From positions 1 to 64,000 of the forward strand of contig CACYHW010000001.1 in NCBI GenBank assembly GCA_902774335.1: a DNA stretch of 64,000 bases. Reading direction: 5' to 3'. The notes beneath the pieces are model-generated. The model did no database searches. It saw nothing but the letters and a program-made list of their open reading frames with translations, and was not told the DNA's origin. Source of the stretch: an uncultured Bacteroidales bacterium. Lineage in GTDB: Bacteria; Bacteroidota; Bacteroidia; Bacteroidales; Bacteroidaceae. Below, one piece after another: positions 8,550-19,043 of this stretch (position 1 is the stretch's first letter; each line of letters opens with the position of its first letter). A program made the position numbers and the translations under genes.

Positions 8550-9386
8550 TTAGTCTTCTTCTATTATTTGATTCTTGTTTCCTAAATTCTTGGTGGAGAC
8601 GCGGAACATCTTGTCGGCCTCCTTCATGTATGAGCTCTCAGGAAACTCGTTCTTGAAAGCGTAATACTCATCTATAGCATCGCGGTAGCGGTCATCCCTC
8701 TTTTCCAGCACGCTCTCCTGAGCCATCTGGAATTTGGCCTTGAGTATCAGCATAGAGAGTTTCTCGCGATACTTGGTGTAGGGATAGTCACGCAGCGCGT
8801 TCTGAGCCACGATTATACTTGAGCGGTAGTTGTTGCCCATGTAGTTGCCCATGTTGTAGTAGAGCTCGGCGGTTCCTATCTCCTTCTCCACCAGACGGTC
8901 ATACATAGTGTAGATCATCTGCTCGGCATCCGGACGGAACTTGCTCTCCGGGTAGGTCTCCACAAAGCGCTGCAGCTGCATAATGGCATTTGTAGTGCTT
9001 GTAGCATCCAGTCTGGGATCGGGAGTATCCAGGAACAGGCTCTTGCCTGACCAGAACAGACAACCCTCCGAGTAGGTGCTGTTGGGGTACGACCTGTAGC
9101 ATGCCATGTAATACTGCGAAGCCGAGAGGTAATCGTCCATGTTGAAGTAGCAGGTAGCCAGCAGATACATGGATTCCTCGGCCTGGGCGGTACCGCGCTG
9201 ATAAGCGACGCACTCCTCCAGAATCGAGCTGCAGCTGGTGTAGTGACCCTCCATGAAGTAAATCTTGGCAAGACTGTACTTTGTGTTGTAGTCCGATGCC
9301 TTAAGGATCTTGTTATAGCCTGAGCATCCCGACAACAAAGCCAGGAGAAGCAGTGAAACCGATATTGTTAACGCAGTCTTACGCAT
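8550..9386 (-). CDS. bamD: Outer membrane assembly lipoprotein BamD
   Basis: BamD is the essential TPR lipoprotein of the BAM complex that inserts outer-membrane barrels. This copy has 278 residues from the ATG at 9386; an upstream TTG is less likely. The lipobox LLSGC gives the acylated cysteine near residue 21. TPR-like helical pairs follow, including AKIYFMEGHYTSCSSILEE and SMYLLATCYFNMDDYLSAS, and the region FVETYPESKFRPDAEQMI is typical of BamD. The -7 box TAATTTTG lies 20 bp upstream on the minus strand. It is the first gene of bamD-rpoZ-DUF4293. Confidence 0.9.
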   Translation of the reverse strand: MRKTALTISVSLLLLALLSGCSGYNKILKASDYNTKYSLAKIYFMEGHYTSCSSILEECVAYQRGTAQAEESMYLLATCYFNMDDYLSASQYYMACYRSYPNSTYSEGCLFWSGKSLFLDTPDPRLDATSTTNAIMQLQRFVETYPESKFRPDAEQMIYTMYDRLVEKEIGTAELYYNMGNYMGNNYRSSIIVAQNALRDYPYTKYREKLSMLILKAKFQMAQESVLEKRDDRYRDAIDEYYAFKNEFPESSYMKEADKMFRVSTKNLGNKNQIIEED

Positions 9387-9405
9387 GCTGTTGAATTTCA
9401 AACTG

Positions 9406-9413
9406 CAAAATTA
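9406..9413 (-). promoter_or_regulatory. -7 promoter box for bamD operon
   Basis: TAATTTTG on the minus strand matches TAnnTTTG, 20 bp before the bamD ATG. Confidence 0.55.
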
Positions 9414-9458
9414 TCTATTTTGGACGAACAGTGCAAGCATGCGCCCGTTATTTAATTA

Positions 9459-11087
9459 TTATTTACGTATGCGCAACACATCGCCATGGTCATGCACCAC
9501 ACTCTCCTTCCACTTTTCGGAGTAGTCCTCCTGTATGGGGAACTCAGGAATGGTCTTGTCAAAACCGTTGTCCATGAACGATCCGTCGGGATTCTGGCGC
9601 TTAATGTTTCCGTCAATATATTTTACCAACAGATAACGATCCAGCCCCTTCCATTTTTCAAACAGGGCCGATGCATTGTCAACGCCAAAAGCAGACAACC
9701 TTGCAACAGGATCATCATCACTCATGGCATCAACCTTGGCAATCATATCATTCTCATATTCATCAATCACGCTGCGCACTTCGGCACCTATCCTGTCATA
9801 ACGCAGATATGCGAACTGTGCTATACGGCTTACCATCCAGTACATTGATGTTTCTGAGTATTCAATAAGAGAGCCGTTACCCTCCCTGAGGCACTCCGGA
9901 ACGCTATTGGTGCAGCTGAAGAAGGGCATGAGCGGAGATGTGGCGGCATCATCGACGCCAAACCAGAAGACACCGCATTTATGGTCGGCACGAGACTGGG
10001 CAACATACCACCAGCCGGTCTGCTGGGTCGCAATGGCACGCTCGTTCACATACTCCCATCCCTGATACTCAAACTCCATGGGACGCCAGCGGTAAGGCAG
10101 ATGACTGCCGCCGGCACCTATGTCGGTAGTCATATCCATGGGTGTTCCCTCAAAGTGATCGCGCATCATGTCGGCCAGGTCTTTTGTTGAGATTTTTTTA
10201 TTAGGCTCAACATACAGGGGCATATGCTTTTTCAAGTCATAACCCATGGCGTAATCCACATATTCATCCATTCCATCGGCAAATCGGTTGAAGAATGACC
10301 AAACCCTTGCCTCACATCCGCGGGCGGCGCCGAAATCCAGAGGATTGTATACGTCGCAGAAGCTGAACTCGCTGTCCTTGCCGCTGAATATTCCCTGCTC
10401 ACGTGCATGCTTGATCACATCCTTGGCGTACATGCAGTTGTCGGGATCATTAAAGTCGATGGTGGTTATCCTGGACTGATTGGCATGACCGGATATGTAT
10501 CCGTCAGGGATACGCTTGGCCACCCAAACGGCACCGCGGTTCACATTTCGGCCCTTCTTGTCAAACTTGGGGTTCTTGCCTATTATCTCCATGATCCAAA
10601 TCTCCTGAGGGTCACAGAGTGTGAACGACTCACCCTCCGATGCATATCCGTACTGCTGCACCAGCTTATCTATCAACGATATAGCTTCGCGGGCGGTCTT
10701 GCATCTCTGCAGTGCTATATATATAAGCGAACCGTAATCCAAAACAGCGGTCGAATCAATGAATTCGCGTCCGCCGAAGGTTGTCTCACCTATCACGAGC
10801 TGATGCTCATTCATGTTTCCAATCACCGAGTATACATGCTGAGCCTGCGGAATCTCGCCCAGGAACTTGCCTGAGTCCCAGTCATGGATCTGCATCATGG
10901 TTCCGGCCGGATAGTCGGCGGATGCAGTGTAATGCAGGGTTCCGTAAAGTTGATGCGAGTCAGCAGCATAAGTACACATATTGGAGCCGTTAGCCGAGGC
11001 CCCCTTGGTAACTATCAGGTTTGTACAGCCCCAAGCCCTAACGCCCAAAGCCAGACACAAAATCAAAATTCCAAAACCTCTCCTCAT
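9459..11087 (-). CDS. Peptidase family C69 dipeptidase (PepD-like)
   Basis: This 542-residue protein has a signal peptide followed directly by [15 protein letters not shown]. In C69 (N-terminal nucleophile) enzymes the cysteine exposed after processing is the catalytic residue, and signal cleavage after AWG would expose it at about residue 21. The family motifs [26 protein letters not shown] and a late aromatic-rich [10 protein letters not shown] region are present. The family cleaves dipeptides or related amides, and this copy probably acts in the periplasm. It is about 20 bp downstream of the C_GCAxxG_C_C gene, with only heptamer repeats between, so the two may form an operon. Confidence 0.88.
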   Translation of the reverse strand: MRRGFGILILCLALGVRAWGCTNLIVTKGASANGSNMCTYAADSHQLYGTLHYTASADYPAGTMMQIHDWDSGKFLGEIPQAQHVYSVIGNMNEHQLVIGETTFGGREFIDSTAVLDYGSLIYIALQRCKTAREAISLIDKLVQQYGYASEGESFTLCDPQEIWIMEIIGKNPKFDKKGRNVNRGAVWVAKRIPDGYISGHANQSRITTIDFNDPDNCMYAKDVIKHAREQGIFSGKDSEFSFCDVYNPLDFGAARGCEARVWSFFNRFADGMDEYVDYAMGYDLKKHMPLYVEPNKKISTKDLADMMRDHFEGTPMDMTTDIGAGGSHLPYRWRPMEFEYQGWEYVNERAIATQQTGWWYVAQSRADHKCGVFWFGVDDAATSPLMPFFSCTNSVPECLREGNGSLIEYSETSMYWMVSRIAQFAYLRYDRIGAEVRSVIDEYENDMIAKVDAMSDDDPVARLSAFGVDNASALFEKWKGLDRYLLVKYIDGNIKRQNPDGSFMDNGFDKTIPEFPIQEDYSEKWKESVVHDHGDVLRIRK

Positions 11088-11089
11088 TT

Positions 11090-11131
11090 AATTCTCAATT
11101 TTCAATTCTCAATTCTCAATTTTCAATTTCC
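11090..11131. repeat. Six tandem heptamers (aattctc/aattttc)
   Basis: Six 7-bp units follow each other. On the minus strand they read aattgag/aattgaa. They encode the last residues (KLKIEN) and the stop codon of the C_GCAxxG_C_C gene and fill the gap to the C69 gene. The same heptamer occurs after dsbD at 24366-24414. Confidence 0.9.
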
Positions 11132-11573
11132 TTGCCACAATACCCGCTGCGATGGAACACAGTTCGCCGCACGGACGCTTCTTATAATACTCCGGAGTAC
11201 GGTCCGATGCAACCGGAGTACCCTCAGGCTTGCTCAAGCCCAGCAACTCACGGCATATAATACTGCCGTTCATCTGCTTGAACTCTCCCGCCATCTCCTG
11301 CACCAGAGCGTAATTGGCTGTCTTGGCATCCTTATTGCTTACATCGTCGGCCGGGATGATCTTGCCGGCCACCAGAGTCATGGCCGAAACAGTACCGCAA
11401 ACCTCGCGCATGCGGCCCATTCCACCGCCGAATCCGCTGGTCAGACGAGCCACCTCGTCCTCCGGAAGTCCAAGTACATCGGCAAATGTCATCGCAACTG
11501 CCTGGCAGCAGTTATAACCGGCCTTAAAAAGCTCGCCGGCACGTTGTTGTCTCTCTTCTACAGTCATATCCAT
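11109..11573 (-). CDS. C_GCAxxG_C_C family protein
   Basis: This 154-residue protein shows the cysteine pattern that names the family: [10 protein letters not shown] (about residues 19-28), [17 protein letters not shown] (about 66-82), a cysteine in IICRELLG and a final [11 protein letters not shown]. The conserved cysteines suggest metal or redox-cofactor binding, but no reaction is established. It is divergent from uvrB with a short shared upstream region. Its last codons and stop are made of the heptamer repeat, so the C-terminus may have been altered by repeat expansion. Confidence 0.85.
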   Translation of the reverse strand: MDMTVEERQQRAGELFKAGYNCCQAVAMTFADVLGLPEDEVARLTSGFGGGMGRMREVCGTVSAMTLVAGKIIPADDVSNKDAKTANYALVQEMAGEFKQMNGSIICRELLGLSKPEGTPVASDRTPEYYKKRPCGELCSIAAGIVARKLKIEN

Positions 11574-11609
11574 AAATATTTCGGGGGTTCAAAAATACGA
11601 AAAAAAACG

Positions 11610-11617
11610 TATCTTTG
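11610..11617 (+). promoter_or_regulatory. -7 promoter box for uvrB
   Basis: TATCTTTG matches TAnnTTTG, 25 bp before the ATG at 11643. Confidence 0.6.
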
Positions 11618-11642
11618 TTCCCCATTTCCACAACCGCGCACA

Positions 11643-13682
11643 ATGGATTTCAAGCTTGTCTCACCCTTCCAGCCCACCGGCGATCAGCCGCAGGCCATAC
11701 AGCAGCTCACCGAGGGGCTGTTAAGTGGCGCACATGCCCAGACTCTGCTGGGTGTAACCGGCTCCGGTAAGACATTCACCATTGCCAACGTCATAAAGAA
11801 CATAGGACGTCCCACCCTGGTGCTGAGCCACAACAAGACGCTGGCTGCCCAGCTCTACAGCGAGTTCAAGGCTTTCTTTCCCGAAAACGCCGTTGAATAC
11901 TACGTTTCTTACTACGATTATTATCAGCCGGAAGCCTATCTTCCTGCTACCGATACATATATAGAAAAGGACCTGGCCATCAACGACGAGATTGACAAGC
12001 TGCGCCTGTCGGCCACATCGGCCCTGCTGTCGGGACGCAACGACGTGATTGTGGTGTCATCGGTGTCATGCATATACGGCATGGGCAACCCGGCCGATTT
12101 CTACAACAACGTGATTGAGCTGCGCCGCGGCGACCGCATTGACCGCAACGTGCTGCTGCGCAAACTTGTGGACAGCCTGTACACCCGCAATGACATCGAG
12201 TTGGGACGCGGCTGTTTCCGTGTCAAGGGCGACAACGTGGATATAAACCTGGCCTATAACGACACCGCCGTAAGGGTTCAGTTCTGGGACGATGAAATAG
12301 ATTCCATCGAGGAATTCGACGTGCTCACGGGAGAGCGCATAGAGACATACGATTTCTACCGAGTCTACCCCGCCAACCTGTTCATGACCACCAAGGAGAG
12401 CCAGGAAAGGGCCATCCGCGCCATCCAGGACGACCTGACGGAGCGTGTGGACTACTTCCAGGAGATAGGCAAACCGCTGGAGGCCAAGCGTTTGAAGGAG
12501 CGCGTAGAGTATGATATAGAGATGATCCGCGAGCTGGGACATTGCAGTGGAATAGAGAACTACTCACGCTATTTTGACGGCCGCCAGCCCGGTACGCGCC
12601 CCTACTGCCTGCTGGATTTCTTCCCCAAGGATTTCCTGACCGTCATTGACGAGAGCCATGTGAGCGTGCCCCAGCTGCACGCCATGTACGGCGGCGACCG
12701 TGCCCGCAAGATAAACCTGGTGGAGTACGGATTCCGCCTGCCTGCCGCGCTGGACAACCGTCCTCTCAAGTTTGACGAGTTCAAGGAGCTTACCGGACAG
12801 ACCATCTACGTGAGCGCCACCCCTGCCGACTACGAACTGGCCGAGAGCGACGGTGTGGTAGTGGATCAGGTGATACGCCCCACAGGACTGCTGGACCCCG
12901 AAATAGAGGTACGTCCCAGCAAGAACCAGATAGACGACCTGCTGGAGGAGATTGCCGTCCGCTCCGAGCGCGACGAGCGTGTCCTTGTGACTACCCTGAC
13001 CAAACGTATGGCCGAGGAACTGAACGACTACCTGCTCAAGAACGGAGTGCGCTGCAACTACATACACAGCGACGTGGATACCATGGAGCGCATCCAGATA
13101 ATGACCGACCTGCGCAAGGGACTGTACGATGTTCTGGTGGGTGTAAACCTGCTGCGTGAGGGTCTGGACCTGCCCGAGGTATCGCTCGTGGCCATCATCG
13201 ATGCCGATAAGGAGGGATTCCTGCGCGACCACCGGTCACTCACCCAGACTGCCGGCCGTGCAGCACGTAACGTAAACGGAAAGGTCATTCTGTATGCCGA
13301 CAAGATAACCGAGAGCATGCGTCTGACCATCAACGAGACCACCCGCCGCCGTGACAAGCAGATGCAGTACAACAAGGAGCACGGCATCACACCAAAGCAG
13401 ATCGAGAAGGCGCTCAACACATCAATTCTGGCGCAGAGCAATCCGGAGGCCGAACCCAAACCGTACGAGATTCAGGAGCGCACCAGGGCCGTTGCGGATC
13501 CCGTCATCTCCAGCATGACACCGCAGCAGCTTGACAAGGCCATAGCCCGCACCCGCCGCCTTATGAACGAAGCAGCCTCCAGAATGGACTTCATGGAGGC
13601 CGCTCAATATCGTGACGAGATGTTCAAGCTCGAAGCGCTGAAAAAGGACCCCGTTGCAACTAACGCGACCGGAGGGAGCTAA
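11643..13682 (+). CDS. uvrB: UvrABC excision nuclease subunit B
   Basis: UvrB is the helicase-like subunit that verifies DNA damage and recruits UvrC. The 679-residue length is normal. The start is set by the conserved N-terminus [17 protein letters not shown] and a promoter just upstream; the frame stays open far upstream but without UvrB homology. Visible features are Walker A GVTGSGKT (about residue 39), the beta-hairpin [12 protein letters not shown], the helicase motif DESHVS, motif [11 protein letters not shown], and the C-terminal UVR domain ([12 protein letters not shown]) that contacts UvrC. It stands alone, divergent from the C_GCAxxG_C_C gene. Confidence 0.97.
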   Translation: MDFKLVSPFQPTGDQPQAIQQLTEGLLSGAHAQTLLGVTGSGKTFTIANVIKNIGRPTLVLSHNKTLAAQLYSEFKAFFPENAVEYYVSYYDYYQPEAYLPATDTYIEKDLAINDEIDKLRLSATSALLSGRNDVIVVSSVSCIYGMGNPADFYNNVIELRRGDRIDRNVLLRKLVDSLYTRNDIELGRGCFRVKGDNVDINLAYNDTAVRVQFWDDEIDSIEEFDVLTGERIETYDFYRVYPANLFMTTKESQERAIRAIQDDLTERVDYFQEIGKPLEAKRLKERVEYDIEMIRELGHCSGIENYSRYFDGRQPGTRPYCLLDFFPKDFLTVIDESHVSVPQLHAMYGGDRARKINLVEYGFRLPAALDNRPLKFDEFKELTGQTIYVSATPADYELAESDGVVVDQVIRPTGLLDPEIEVRPSKNQIDDLLEEIAVRSERDERVLVTTLTKRMAEELNDYLLKNGVRCNYIHSDVDTMERIQIMTDLRKGLYDVLVGVNLLREGLDLPEVSLVAIIDADKEGFLRDHRSLTQTAGRAARNVNGKVILYADKITESMRLTINETTRRRDKQMQYNKEHGITPKQIEKALNTSILAQSNPEAEPKPYEIQERTRAVADPVISSMTPQQLDKAIARTRRLMNEAASRMDFMEAAQYRDEMFKLEALKKDPVATNATGGS

Positions 13683-13721
13683 GCGAAGCGCTTTTGCGAT
13701 AGCAAAATAAAAGAAGGATAA

Positions 13722-13765
13722 AAACGGTCTTCTGCTGAAGAATTCAGCTGAAGACAACGGTTTTG
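13722..13765. terminator. Bidirectional terminator between uvrB and purU
   Basis: A 13-bp stem with one mismatch (13727-13739 with 13743-13755, gtcttctgctgaa / ttcagctgaagac) is flanked by A-rich sequence on the left and gttttgtt on the right. It overlaps the 3' coding end of purU, whose last codons (KTVVFS) come from the stem. Confidence 0.7.
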
Positions 13766-14595
13766 TTCTTGTAAACCAGAATCTTGTGCTCTATGTGTTT
13801 CTGCACAGCGTGTGAAAGCACGATCTTCTCAAGGTCCTTACCCTTGTTTACCAGGTCAGAGGGCATATCCTTGTGTGATATCCTGACTACATCCTGACAG
13901 ATGATAGGACCGGCATCAAGCTCGGCGGTTACGTAGTGGCTTGTAGCGCCGATAATCTTCACACCGCGGTCAAAAGCAGCCTGATAGGGCTTGGCACCTA
14001 CGAATGCAGGCAGGAACGAATGGTGAATGTTGATTATCTTGTTGGGATAAGCGGCAATCATGCGGTCGCCGATTATCTGCATGTAACGTGCCAGAACAAT
14101 AAAGTCTATGTTGTTCTCCTTGAGCAACTCCATCATGGCAGTCTCCTGTTCCAGCTTGTTCTCCTTGGTGATAGGATAAACGTAATAAGGAATGCCGAAC
14201 ATATCGGCCACATGCTTCATATCGGGATGGTTGCTTACAATCAGAGGTATGTCCACGTTCCACTCGCCTGCGCTGTAGCGTGCCAGCAGGTCGAACAGGC
14301 AGTGTGACATCTTTGATACGAATATGGCCATGCGGGGCTTGCAGTCGCTGTAGTAGAGACGGAAGTTCATATCGTACTTCTTGGCATAGAGCGTACCGAA
14401 ATAGTCGGAAATCTTATCCTTGGGGATAAGGAAGTTGTCGATATTCCACTCTATACGCATATTGAACACGTTCTCAACATGATCCACGAACTGGGCCAGA
14501 TAAACCACGTTACCGCGGTTCTCGGTGATGAAATTCGTTATGTCAGCAATGATTCCCGGTCTGTCGGGGCAGTGCAGTAATAGTGTTACGGTCAT
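13744..14595 (-). CDS. purU: Formyltetrahydrofolate deformylase
   Basis: PurU hydrolyses 10-formyl-tetrahydrofolate to formate and tetrahydrofolate, balancing one-carbon pools and feeding formate to purine synthesis. The 283-residue protein starts at the ATG at 14595 (MTVTLLLHCPDRPGI), which begins the N-terminal ACT domain (residues 1-80). The frame extends about 39 codons further upstream but without homology. The formyltransferase domain carries INIHHSFLPAF and TAELDAGPIICQ, which include the catalytic Asn-His-Asp set. It is monocistronic and divergent from the SDR gene. Confidence 0.95.
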   Translation of the reverse strand: MTVTLLLHCPDRPGIIADITNFITENRGNVVYLAQFVDHVENVFNMRIEWNIDNFLIPKDKISDYFGTLYAKKYDMNFRLYYSDCKPRMAIFVSKMSHCLFDLLARYSAGEWNVDIPLIVSNHPDMKHVADMFGIPYYVYPITKENKLEQETAMMELLKENNIDFIVLARYMQIIGDRMIAAYPNKIINIHHSFLPAFVGAKPYQAAFDRGVKIIGATSHYVTAELDAGPIICQDVVRISHKDMPSDLVNKGKDLEKIVLSHAVQKHIEHKILVYKNKTVVFS

Positions 14596-14728
14596 TTCGA
14601 ATTGTTTTTCAAGCCGCGAAATTACACAAAAAGAGCACAAAATTATCCATTTAAGAGACGAAAACGCTACGGAAAGTATCAGATGATAAAAAATCATTAA
14701 CTTTACGGGCATATAATTGCTGTTTAAA

Positions 14729-15595
14729 ATGGATAACAGAAGATATTTTCAGGACAAAGTTGCAATCGTTACAGGCGCCAGTTCAGGAATAGGACTTTCA
14801 ACAGCCACCTTGCTTGCAAAGTATAAAGCCAAAGTAGTTCTGGCCGCCAGGTCAGAGGACAAACTCAATGATTTAGGTCGTGAGCTCTCACAGTACACCG
14901 ACGTTCTGATTGTCAGGACCGATGTCTCAGTGGAGGACGACTGCCGCAATCTGATAGAACAGACCGTAAGCCGATTCGGCCGTATAGACATACTCATCAA
15001 CAACGCAGGCATATCCATGCGTGCCATGTTCAGAGACCTGGACCTGAGCGTGATACGCCGTCTGATGGACGTAAACTTCTGGGGAACGGTATACTGCACC
15101 AAGTACGCCCTGCCCTACCTCCTTGATTCCAAGGGATCGGTAGTGGGAGTCATCTCCACCGCCGGATACAAGGGACTGCCGGGCCGCACGGGCTATTCGG
15201 CCTCCAAGTTTGCAATCAACGGATTCCTGGACACCCTGCGTTCGGAGCATCTGTACGACGGACTGCACGTAATGATTTACGCCCCCGGATTCACCGCATC
15301 CAACATACGCAAGACAGCCCTTATGGCCGATGGAAGCGAACAGGGCGAGACCCCGCGTGAGGAGGGAAAGATGATGACATCCGAACAGGTGGGCATGATA
15401 ATGCTCAACCACATACGCCGCCGTTCACGCCGTGCCACACTCACATTCACCAGCAAGCTGCTGCTTGTGCTGACACGCCTGTTCCCCATCATTACCGATC
15501 ATATGGAGTATTGGTACATGGCCCGTGAGCCGGACTCCCCCTTCAAGAAGCGTTCGGAGATAATGCGCGAGCGCAGAAAAAATCACCAGGCGTAA
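14729..15595 (+). CDS. SDR family oxidoreductase
   Basis: This 288-residue short-chain dehydrogenase has the nucleotide-binding motif TGASSGIG (about residues 15-22), NNAG (about 92), a conserved serine in ISTAGYKG and the catalytic YSASK. A C-terminal hydrophobic stretch (LLLVLTRLFPIITDHM) suggests membrane association, as in the DHRS7-like branch. The substrate is unknown. The ATG at 14729 was chosen over a TTG four codons upstream. Its end overlaps the convergent DUF3078 gene by 13 bp. Confidence 0.88.
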   Translation: MDNRRYFQDKVAIVTGASSGIGLSTATLLAKYKAKVVLAARSEDKLNDLGRELSQYTDVLIVRTDVSVEDDCRNLIEQTVSRFGRIDILINNAGISMRAMFRDLDLSVIRRLMDVNFWGTVYCTKYALPYLLDSKGSVVGVISTAGYKGLPGRTGYSASKFAINGFLDTLRSEHLYDGLHVMIYAPGFTASNIRKTALMADGSEQGETPREEGKMMTSEQVGMIMLNHIRRRSRRATLTFTSKLLLVLTRLFPIITDHMEYWYMAREPDSPFKKRSEIMRERRKNHQA

Positions 15596-16941
15596 TTGAA
15601 ATTAAGCGTAAGGAATTCCTTGAACTGACTGTATCCCATCAGTTCGCCCTCCTTATTCTTCTTGCGCTTCACACTGTCGTCAAAGCGCCAGTGGCAGAAG
15701 AACTGCAGCGAGAGGTATTTGGAAAGTTTGTAGTCTATGGTATTCTCAAAGTTCATCTCGGTGCTCTCATAGCTGGTGTAGAACTGAGCCTTTGAGGTCC
15801 ATGTAAAGTCCTCCAGGAATTTCCACTTCAGGTTACCGTCAAGACGCGAACCGATGGTGTACTTGAAGTTCTTGCCCTTGTCTATACCGAAGTTGGTCGC
15901 GATACTGTCCACGCTCACATAACGGCAGTTGTATGAGAACGGCGACAGCAGCATGGAGAGCGTGATGTTCTTGTTCTTGAACTTGGGCTTGTAATCCATA
16001 CCGATTGACAGGTTACCGTATGCGGGAGCAAAGAATTTTGACTTGAGCAGCGTAGTAACCTTGGTGTCATACACCGGCATGAACTGCGTATATCCCTGGA
16101 ACTGGGCCGAATAGTACCAGCTCTCGTATGCCTTGAGGCCATATTTGGAGGTCAGACGGATAAGGTCCTCGTTGGTACGGAACGTATTCTCACCGTTAAT
16201 CTCGGTCGTATAGTAACCCAGCTTGAGCTCAAGCTTGTTGTCAAAGGTGGTCTGTTTCTTGGCGTAGTTGGCCTCGAAGTTTATCTGTCCCAGTATAGAG
16301 TGGTTGCTCTCACCGCCCTTGTACCAGTTCTCGGAATAGTAGCTCTGGGTATACTTGCCCTGGAAATTACCGAATGTCTTCCAGTAACGCGGCCTGGAGT
16401 GCACCATATCGGGATCATTCTCGTTTGACGGCTTGAGTCCGCTAGCACGGGAATCGCCCAGATGTATACCCATGGCCATATCCTCCGATATGGGTAAGAT
16501 GCCCGGCACGTCCATCAGCTCCTCCTCGGTCATCTTGACCAGCTCGGGATGCTCCAGATAGACCTTCACCAGAGCCTCGTCGATCATTCTGGCAAGAGTA
16601 CGGTCAGACCCCGTCTCAATGGGATCGAGCGGCAGCAGGCTGTCCGACAGAGCGCCGTCCCTGGGGTTGGGCGATATAGCCTCCGATACGGCAGATCCGT
16701 AGAGCACCAGCGGCATGAACAGTTTGTAATACAGGGGATTATCGGATATCTCATCGAACGAAACATCCATATATGCTATCTCGTCTTCAAACTCATATGA
16801 GATTGAATCCAGCAACGATTTCAGGTCATTGGAAATAACAACGGTGTCCGGAGATGTCTCCAACTGCGGAACGGAGATCTCCTGAGCGGCGGTCGTAATT
16901 GACAATAACAGTAATGCGGTTGGCGCAAAACGTTTTTTCAT
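15583..16941 (-). CDS. DUF3078 outer-membrane protein
   Basis: This 452-residue protein has a signal peptide ending at TTAAQ. The first 190 residues are acidic and poorly conserved. From about residue 195 comes the DUF3078 barrel-like domain with SYYSENWYKGGESNHS and the final aromatic strand LTLNFNYAW. The family is found across Bacteroidetes and is predicted to sit in the outer membrane. Its role is not known. The minus-strand -7 box TATTTTTG is at 16964-16971. The 3' end overlaps the SDR gene. Confidence 0.88.
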   Translation of the reverse strand: MKKRFAPTALLLLSITTAAQEISVPQLETSPDTVVISNDLKSLLDSISYEFEDEIAYMDVSFDEISDNPLYYKLFMPLVLYGSAVSEAISPNPRDGALSDSLLPLDPIETGSDRTLARMIDEALVKVYLEHPELVKMTEEELMDVPGILPISEDMAMGIHLGDSRASGLKPSNENDPDMVHSRPRYWKTFGNFQGKYTQSYYSENWYKGGESNHSILGQINFEANYAKKQTTFDNKLELKLGYYTTEINGENTFRTNEDLIRLTSKYGLKAYESWYYSAQFQGYTQFMPVYDTKVTTLLKSKFFAPAYGNLSIGMDYKPKFKNKNITLSMLLSPFSYNCRYVSVDSIATNFGIDKGKNFKYTIGSRLDGNLKWKFLEDFTWTSKAQFYTSYESTEMNFENTIDYKLSKYLSLQFFCHWRFDDSVKRKKNKEGELMGYSQFKEFLTLNFNYAW

Positions 16942-16963
16942 AGCCTCGTTTAAGGTTCAAGTG

Positions 16964-16971
16964 CAAAAATA
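16964..16971 (-). promoter_or_regulatory. -7 promoter box for DUF3078 gene
   Basis: TATTTTTG on the minus strand matches TAnnTTTG, 23 bp before the ATG. Confidence 0.55.
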
Positions 16972-17025
16972 CAATAAAAACCTTTCATATATGCGCGCGC
17001 AGAGGGAAGAGTATCTCTTTTTTTA

Positions 17026-17033
17026 TACCTTTG
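17026..17033 (+). promoter_or_regulatory. -7 promoter box for yidC
   Basis: TACCTTTG matches TAnnTTTG, 33 bp before the GTG start. Confidence 0.6.
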
Positions 17034-17065
17034 CACCCTGAAACATTTTATAACGTTAAGATACA

Positions 17066-18955
17066 GTGGACAGAAGAACTTATTTAGGCATGATCCTGAT
17101 CAGCCTCGCCTTAGTACTGGTAGTCTGGTTATCAGGTAATTTCCAGAAGAAAAACGCACCCGCCAAAGCAAAGTACGAGCAGACTCTTGACTCCGCCAAG
17201 AAGAGCCAGGTCCAGAACGTTGACGATGAGACAACCGTAGCAATGCCCGCTCAGCAGGATTCACTCTCACCGCTCTTCCCCGCCATGAACGGAACCGAGA
17301 ACGTGGTCACCCTTGACAACGGACTCGTAAAGATAGGCATCTCCTCAAAGGGCGCCGCTCCCTGCTTTGCACAGCTCAGCAACTACAACGACCAGCAGGG
17401 TCAGCCGGTGGTTCTCTTTGACCGGAACGAGATAAGCCTCAACTTCAAGATAGACGGCAAGAACCAGAACATACAGAGCCGCAACCTCTATTTCGAGACC
17501 GTTCAGAGCGGAAGCAATTCCGTAACGATGCGTCTTAACACCAACGGTTACGGTCACCTGGATTTTGTCTACTCCCTTATCCCCGAGAGCTACATGCTCA
17601 ACCTGGACATCAAGGCTTCAGGCATGGACAACTTCTTCTCGTCCGATCTGAACGCACTGGCAGTAGACTGGATCCAGAACCTGCGCCAGCAGGAGAAGGG
17701 ATTCGAGTTCGAGCAGCGTTACACCACACTCACCTACAAGCGTGCCGATAAGATAAAGGCCAAGGTGATGAACGTGGCTCCGGCTACCAAGAAGTCGGTC
17801 AAGGCCTCCTCAAAAACCATAGAAGAGTCTATGGACTGGGTAGCCTACAAGAACCAGTTCTTCTCATGCATAATGATTGCGTCCGATACATATGCCGGTG
17901 GCACACAGCTCTCAGGCGTATCATATCAGAAAGGTGTGGGTTACATGAAAAAGCTCATGGCCAAGTCCCACGCCGGATTTGACCCCAGCGGCAGCCAGCC
18001 CACAAAGTTCCAGTTCTACATCGGACCCAACGACTACAAGATACTCAAGCAGAACAGCAAACTTGCCAACAGCGACCACAAGGTTCGTCTCAACCGCGTG
18101 ATCGACCTTGGCTGGCCTATAGTACGCGAGATCAACCGTTATCTCATCATACCTCTGTTCAACCTGCTCTCCAAGTGGAACATAAGCATGGGCCTGGTCA
18201 TTCTGCTTATGACACTCATTGTCAAGATGCTGGTATTCCCCGCACAGGTCAAGAGTTATATGTCATCGGCCAAGACACGCGCCCTCAAGCCCTACGCCGA
18301 CGAGATCAACGCCAAGTATCCCAAGCCCGAGGATGCCATGAAGAAGCAGCAGGAGACCATGGCCATGTACAGCAAGTACGGCGTAAGCCCCATGGGAGGC
18401 TGTCTGCCCTCACTCATACAGATGCCTGTGTGGATGGCGTTCTTCTTCTTTGTGCCCAACGCAATCGAGCTGCGCCAGCAGAGTTTCCTCTGGGCAACCG
18501 ACCTGACAGGATTCGATGAGCTTATCAGATGGAACACCAATATACCTCTTATCGGTAACCACCTGAGCATTTTCTGCCTCCTGTTCTGCGTAACCAATAT
18601 CATCAACACCATCTACTCGATGCAACAGCAGCAGTCTGTTCCCGGTCAGGAGGACGCAATGAAGATGACACGCTGGATGATGTACCTCATGCCGGTAATC
18701 TTCTTCTTCTCGTTCAACAACTACTCATCGGGCCTGTGCTACTACTACTTCATATCCGGTCTGGTTGGTATCATCACCATGATCTGGCTGCGCCGTTCAA
18801 CCGACGAAAAGGCCATTCTGGCCAAACTGGAAGCCGATTATGAAGCCAGCCGCAACGATCCATCAAAGCGCAAGCAGGGCGGCAGCAGCATGATGGCTCG
18901 CCTGGAGGCTCTCCAGAAGGAACAGGAGCGCCTGCAGAAGCAGCAGAAAAAGTAA
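17066..18955 (+). CDS. yidC: Membrane protein insertase YidC
   Basis: YidC inserts and folds inner-membrane proteins, alone or with SecYEG. The 629-residue length is typical for Bacteroidetes. The start is GTG at 17066: the sequence DRRTYLGMILISLALVLVVW matches the conserved first transmembrane helix, and the next ATG would remove part of it. A periplasmic beta domain (about residues 75-340) follows, then the core helices with MGGCLPSLIQMPVWMAFFFF and a final YYYFISGLVGI. The basic tail (KRKQGG...QKEQERLQKQQKK) is normal for the family. A 76-bp perfect palindrome begins 5 bp after the stop. Confidence 0.97.
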   Translation: MDRRTYLGMILISLALVLVVWLSGNFQKKNAPAKAKYEQTLDSAKKSQVQNVDDETTVAMPAQQDSLSPLFPAMNGTENVVTLDNGLVKIGISSKGAAPCFAQLSNYNDQQGQPVVLFDRNEISLNFKIDGKNQNIQSRNLYFETVQSGSNSVTMRLNTNGYGHLDFVYSLIPESYMLNLDIKASGMDNFFSSDLNALAVDWIQNLRQQEKGFEFEQRYTTLTYKRADKIKAKVMNVAPATKKSVKASSKTIEESMDWVAYKNQFFSCIMIASDTYAGGTQLSGVSYQKGVGYMKKLMAKSHAGFDPSGSQPTKFQFYIGPNDYKILKQNSKLANSDHKVRLNRVIDLGWPIVREINRYLIIPLFNLLSKWNISMGLVILLMTLIVKMLVFPAQVKSYMSSAKTRALKPYADEINAKYPKPEDAMKKQQETMAMYSKYGVSPMGGCLPSLIQMPVWMAFFFFVPNAIELRQQSFLWATDLTGFDELIRWNTNIPLIGNHLSIFCLLFCVTNIINTIYSMQQQQSVPGQEDAMKMTRWMMYLMPVIFFFSFNNYSSGLCYYYFISGLVGIITMIWLRRSTDEKAILAKLEADYEASRNDPSKRKQGGSSMMARLEALQKEQERLQKQQKK

Positions 18956-18960
18956 CAACC

Positions 18961-19036
18961 TGAAAAGGTGACAAAGGGGACGGTTCCGTTTGGCTCACGT
19001 GAGCCAAACGGAACCGTCCCCTTTGTCACCTTTTCA
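18961..19036. repeat. 76-bp perfect palindrome (tgacaaaggggacggttc family)
   Basis: The arms 18961-18998 and 18999-19036 are exact reverse complements with no spacer. They include tgacaaaggggacggttc and tttggctcac. It lies between the convergent yidC and AraC genes, 5 bp and 7 bp from their stop codons. It probably terminates transcription in both directions. Confidence 0.95.
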
Positions 19037-19043
19037 CCTCACC

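Noticed and set aside
10884-11642. Upstream extension of the uvrB frame by more than 250 codons
   Set aside because: The extra part has no UvrB similarity and runs antisense through the C69 and C_GCAxxG_C_C genes, while a promoter box lies just before the ATG at 11643.
12066-13232. Long minus-strand frames inside uvrB
   Set aside because: These are shadows of the uvrB coding sequence, with low-complexity hydrophobic composition and no homology.
13744-14712. Longer purU start at 14712
   Set aside because: The first 39 codons have no homology and would make the ACT domain start too late. The ATG at 14595 gives the normal length.
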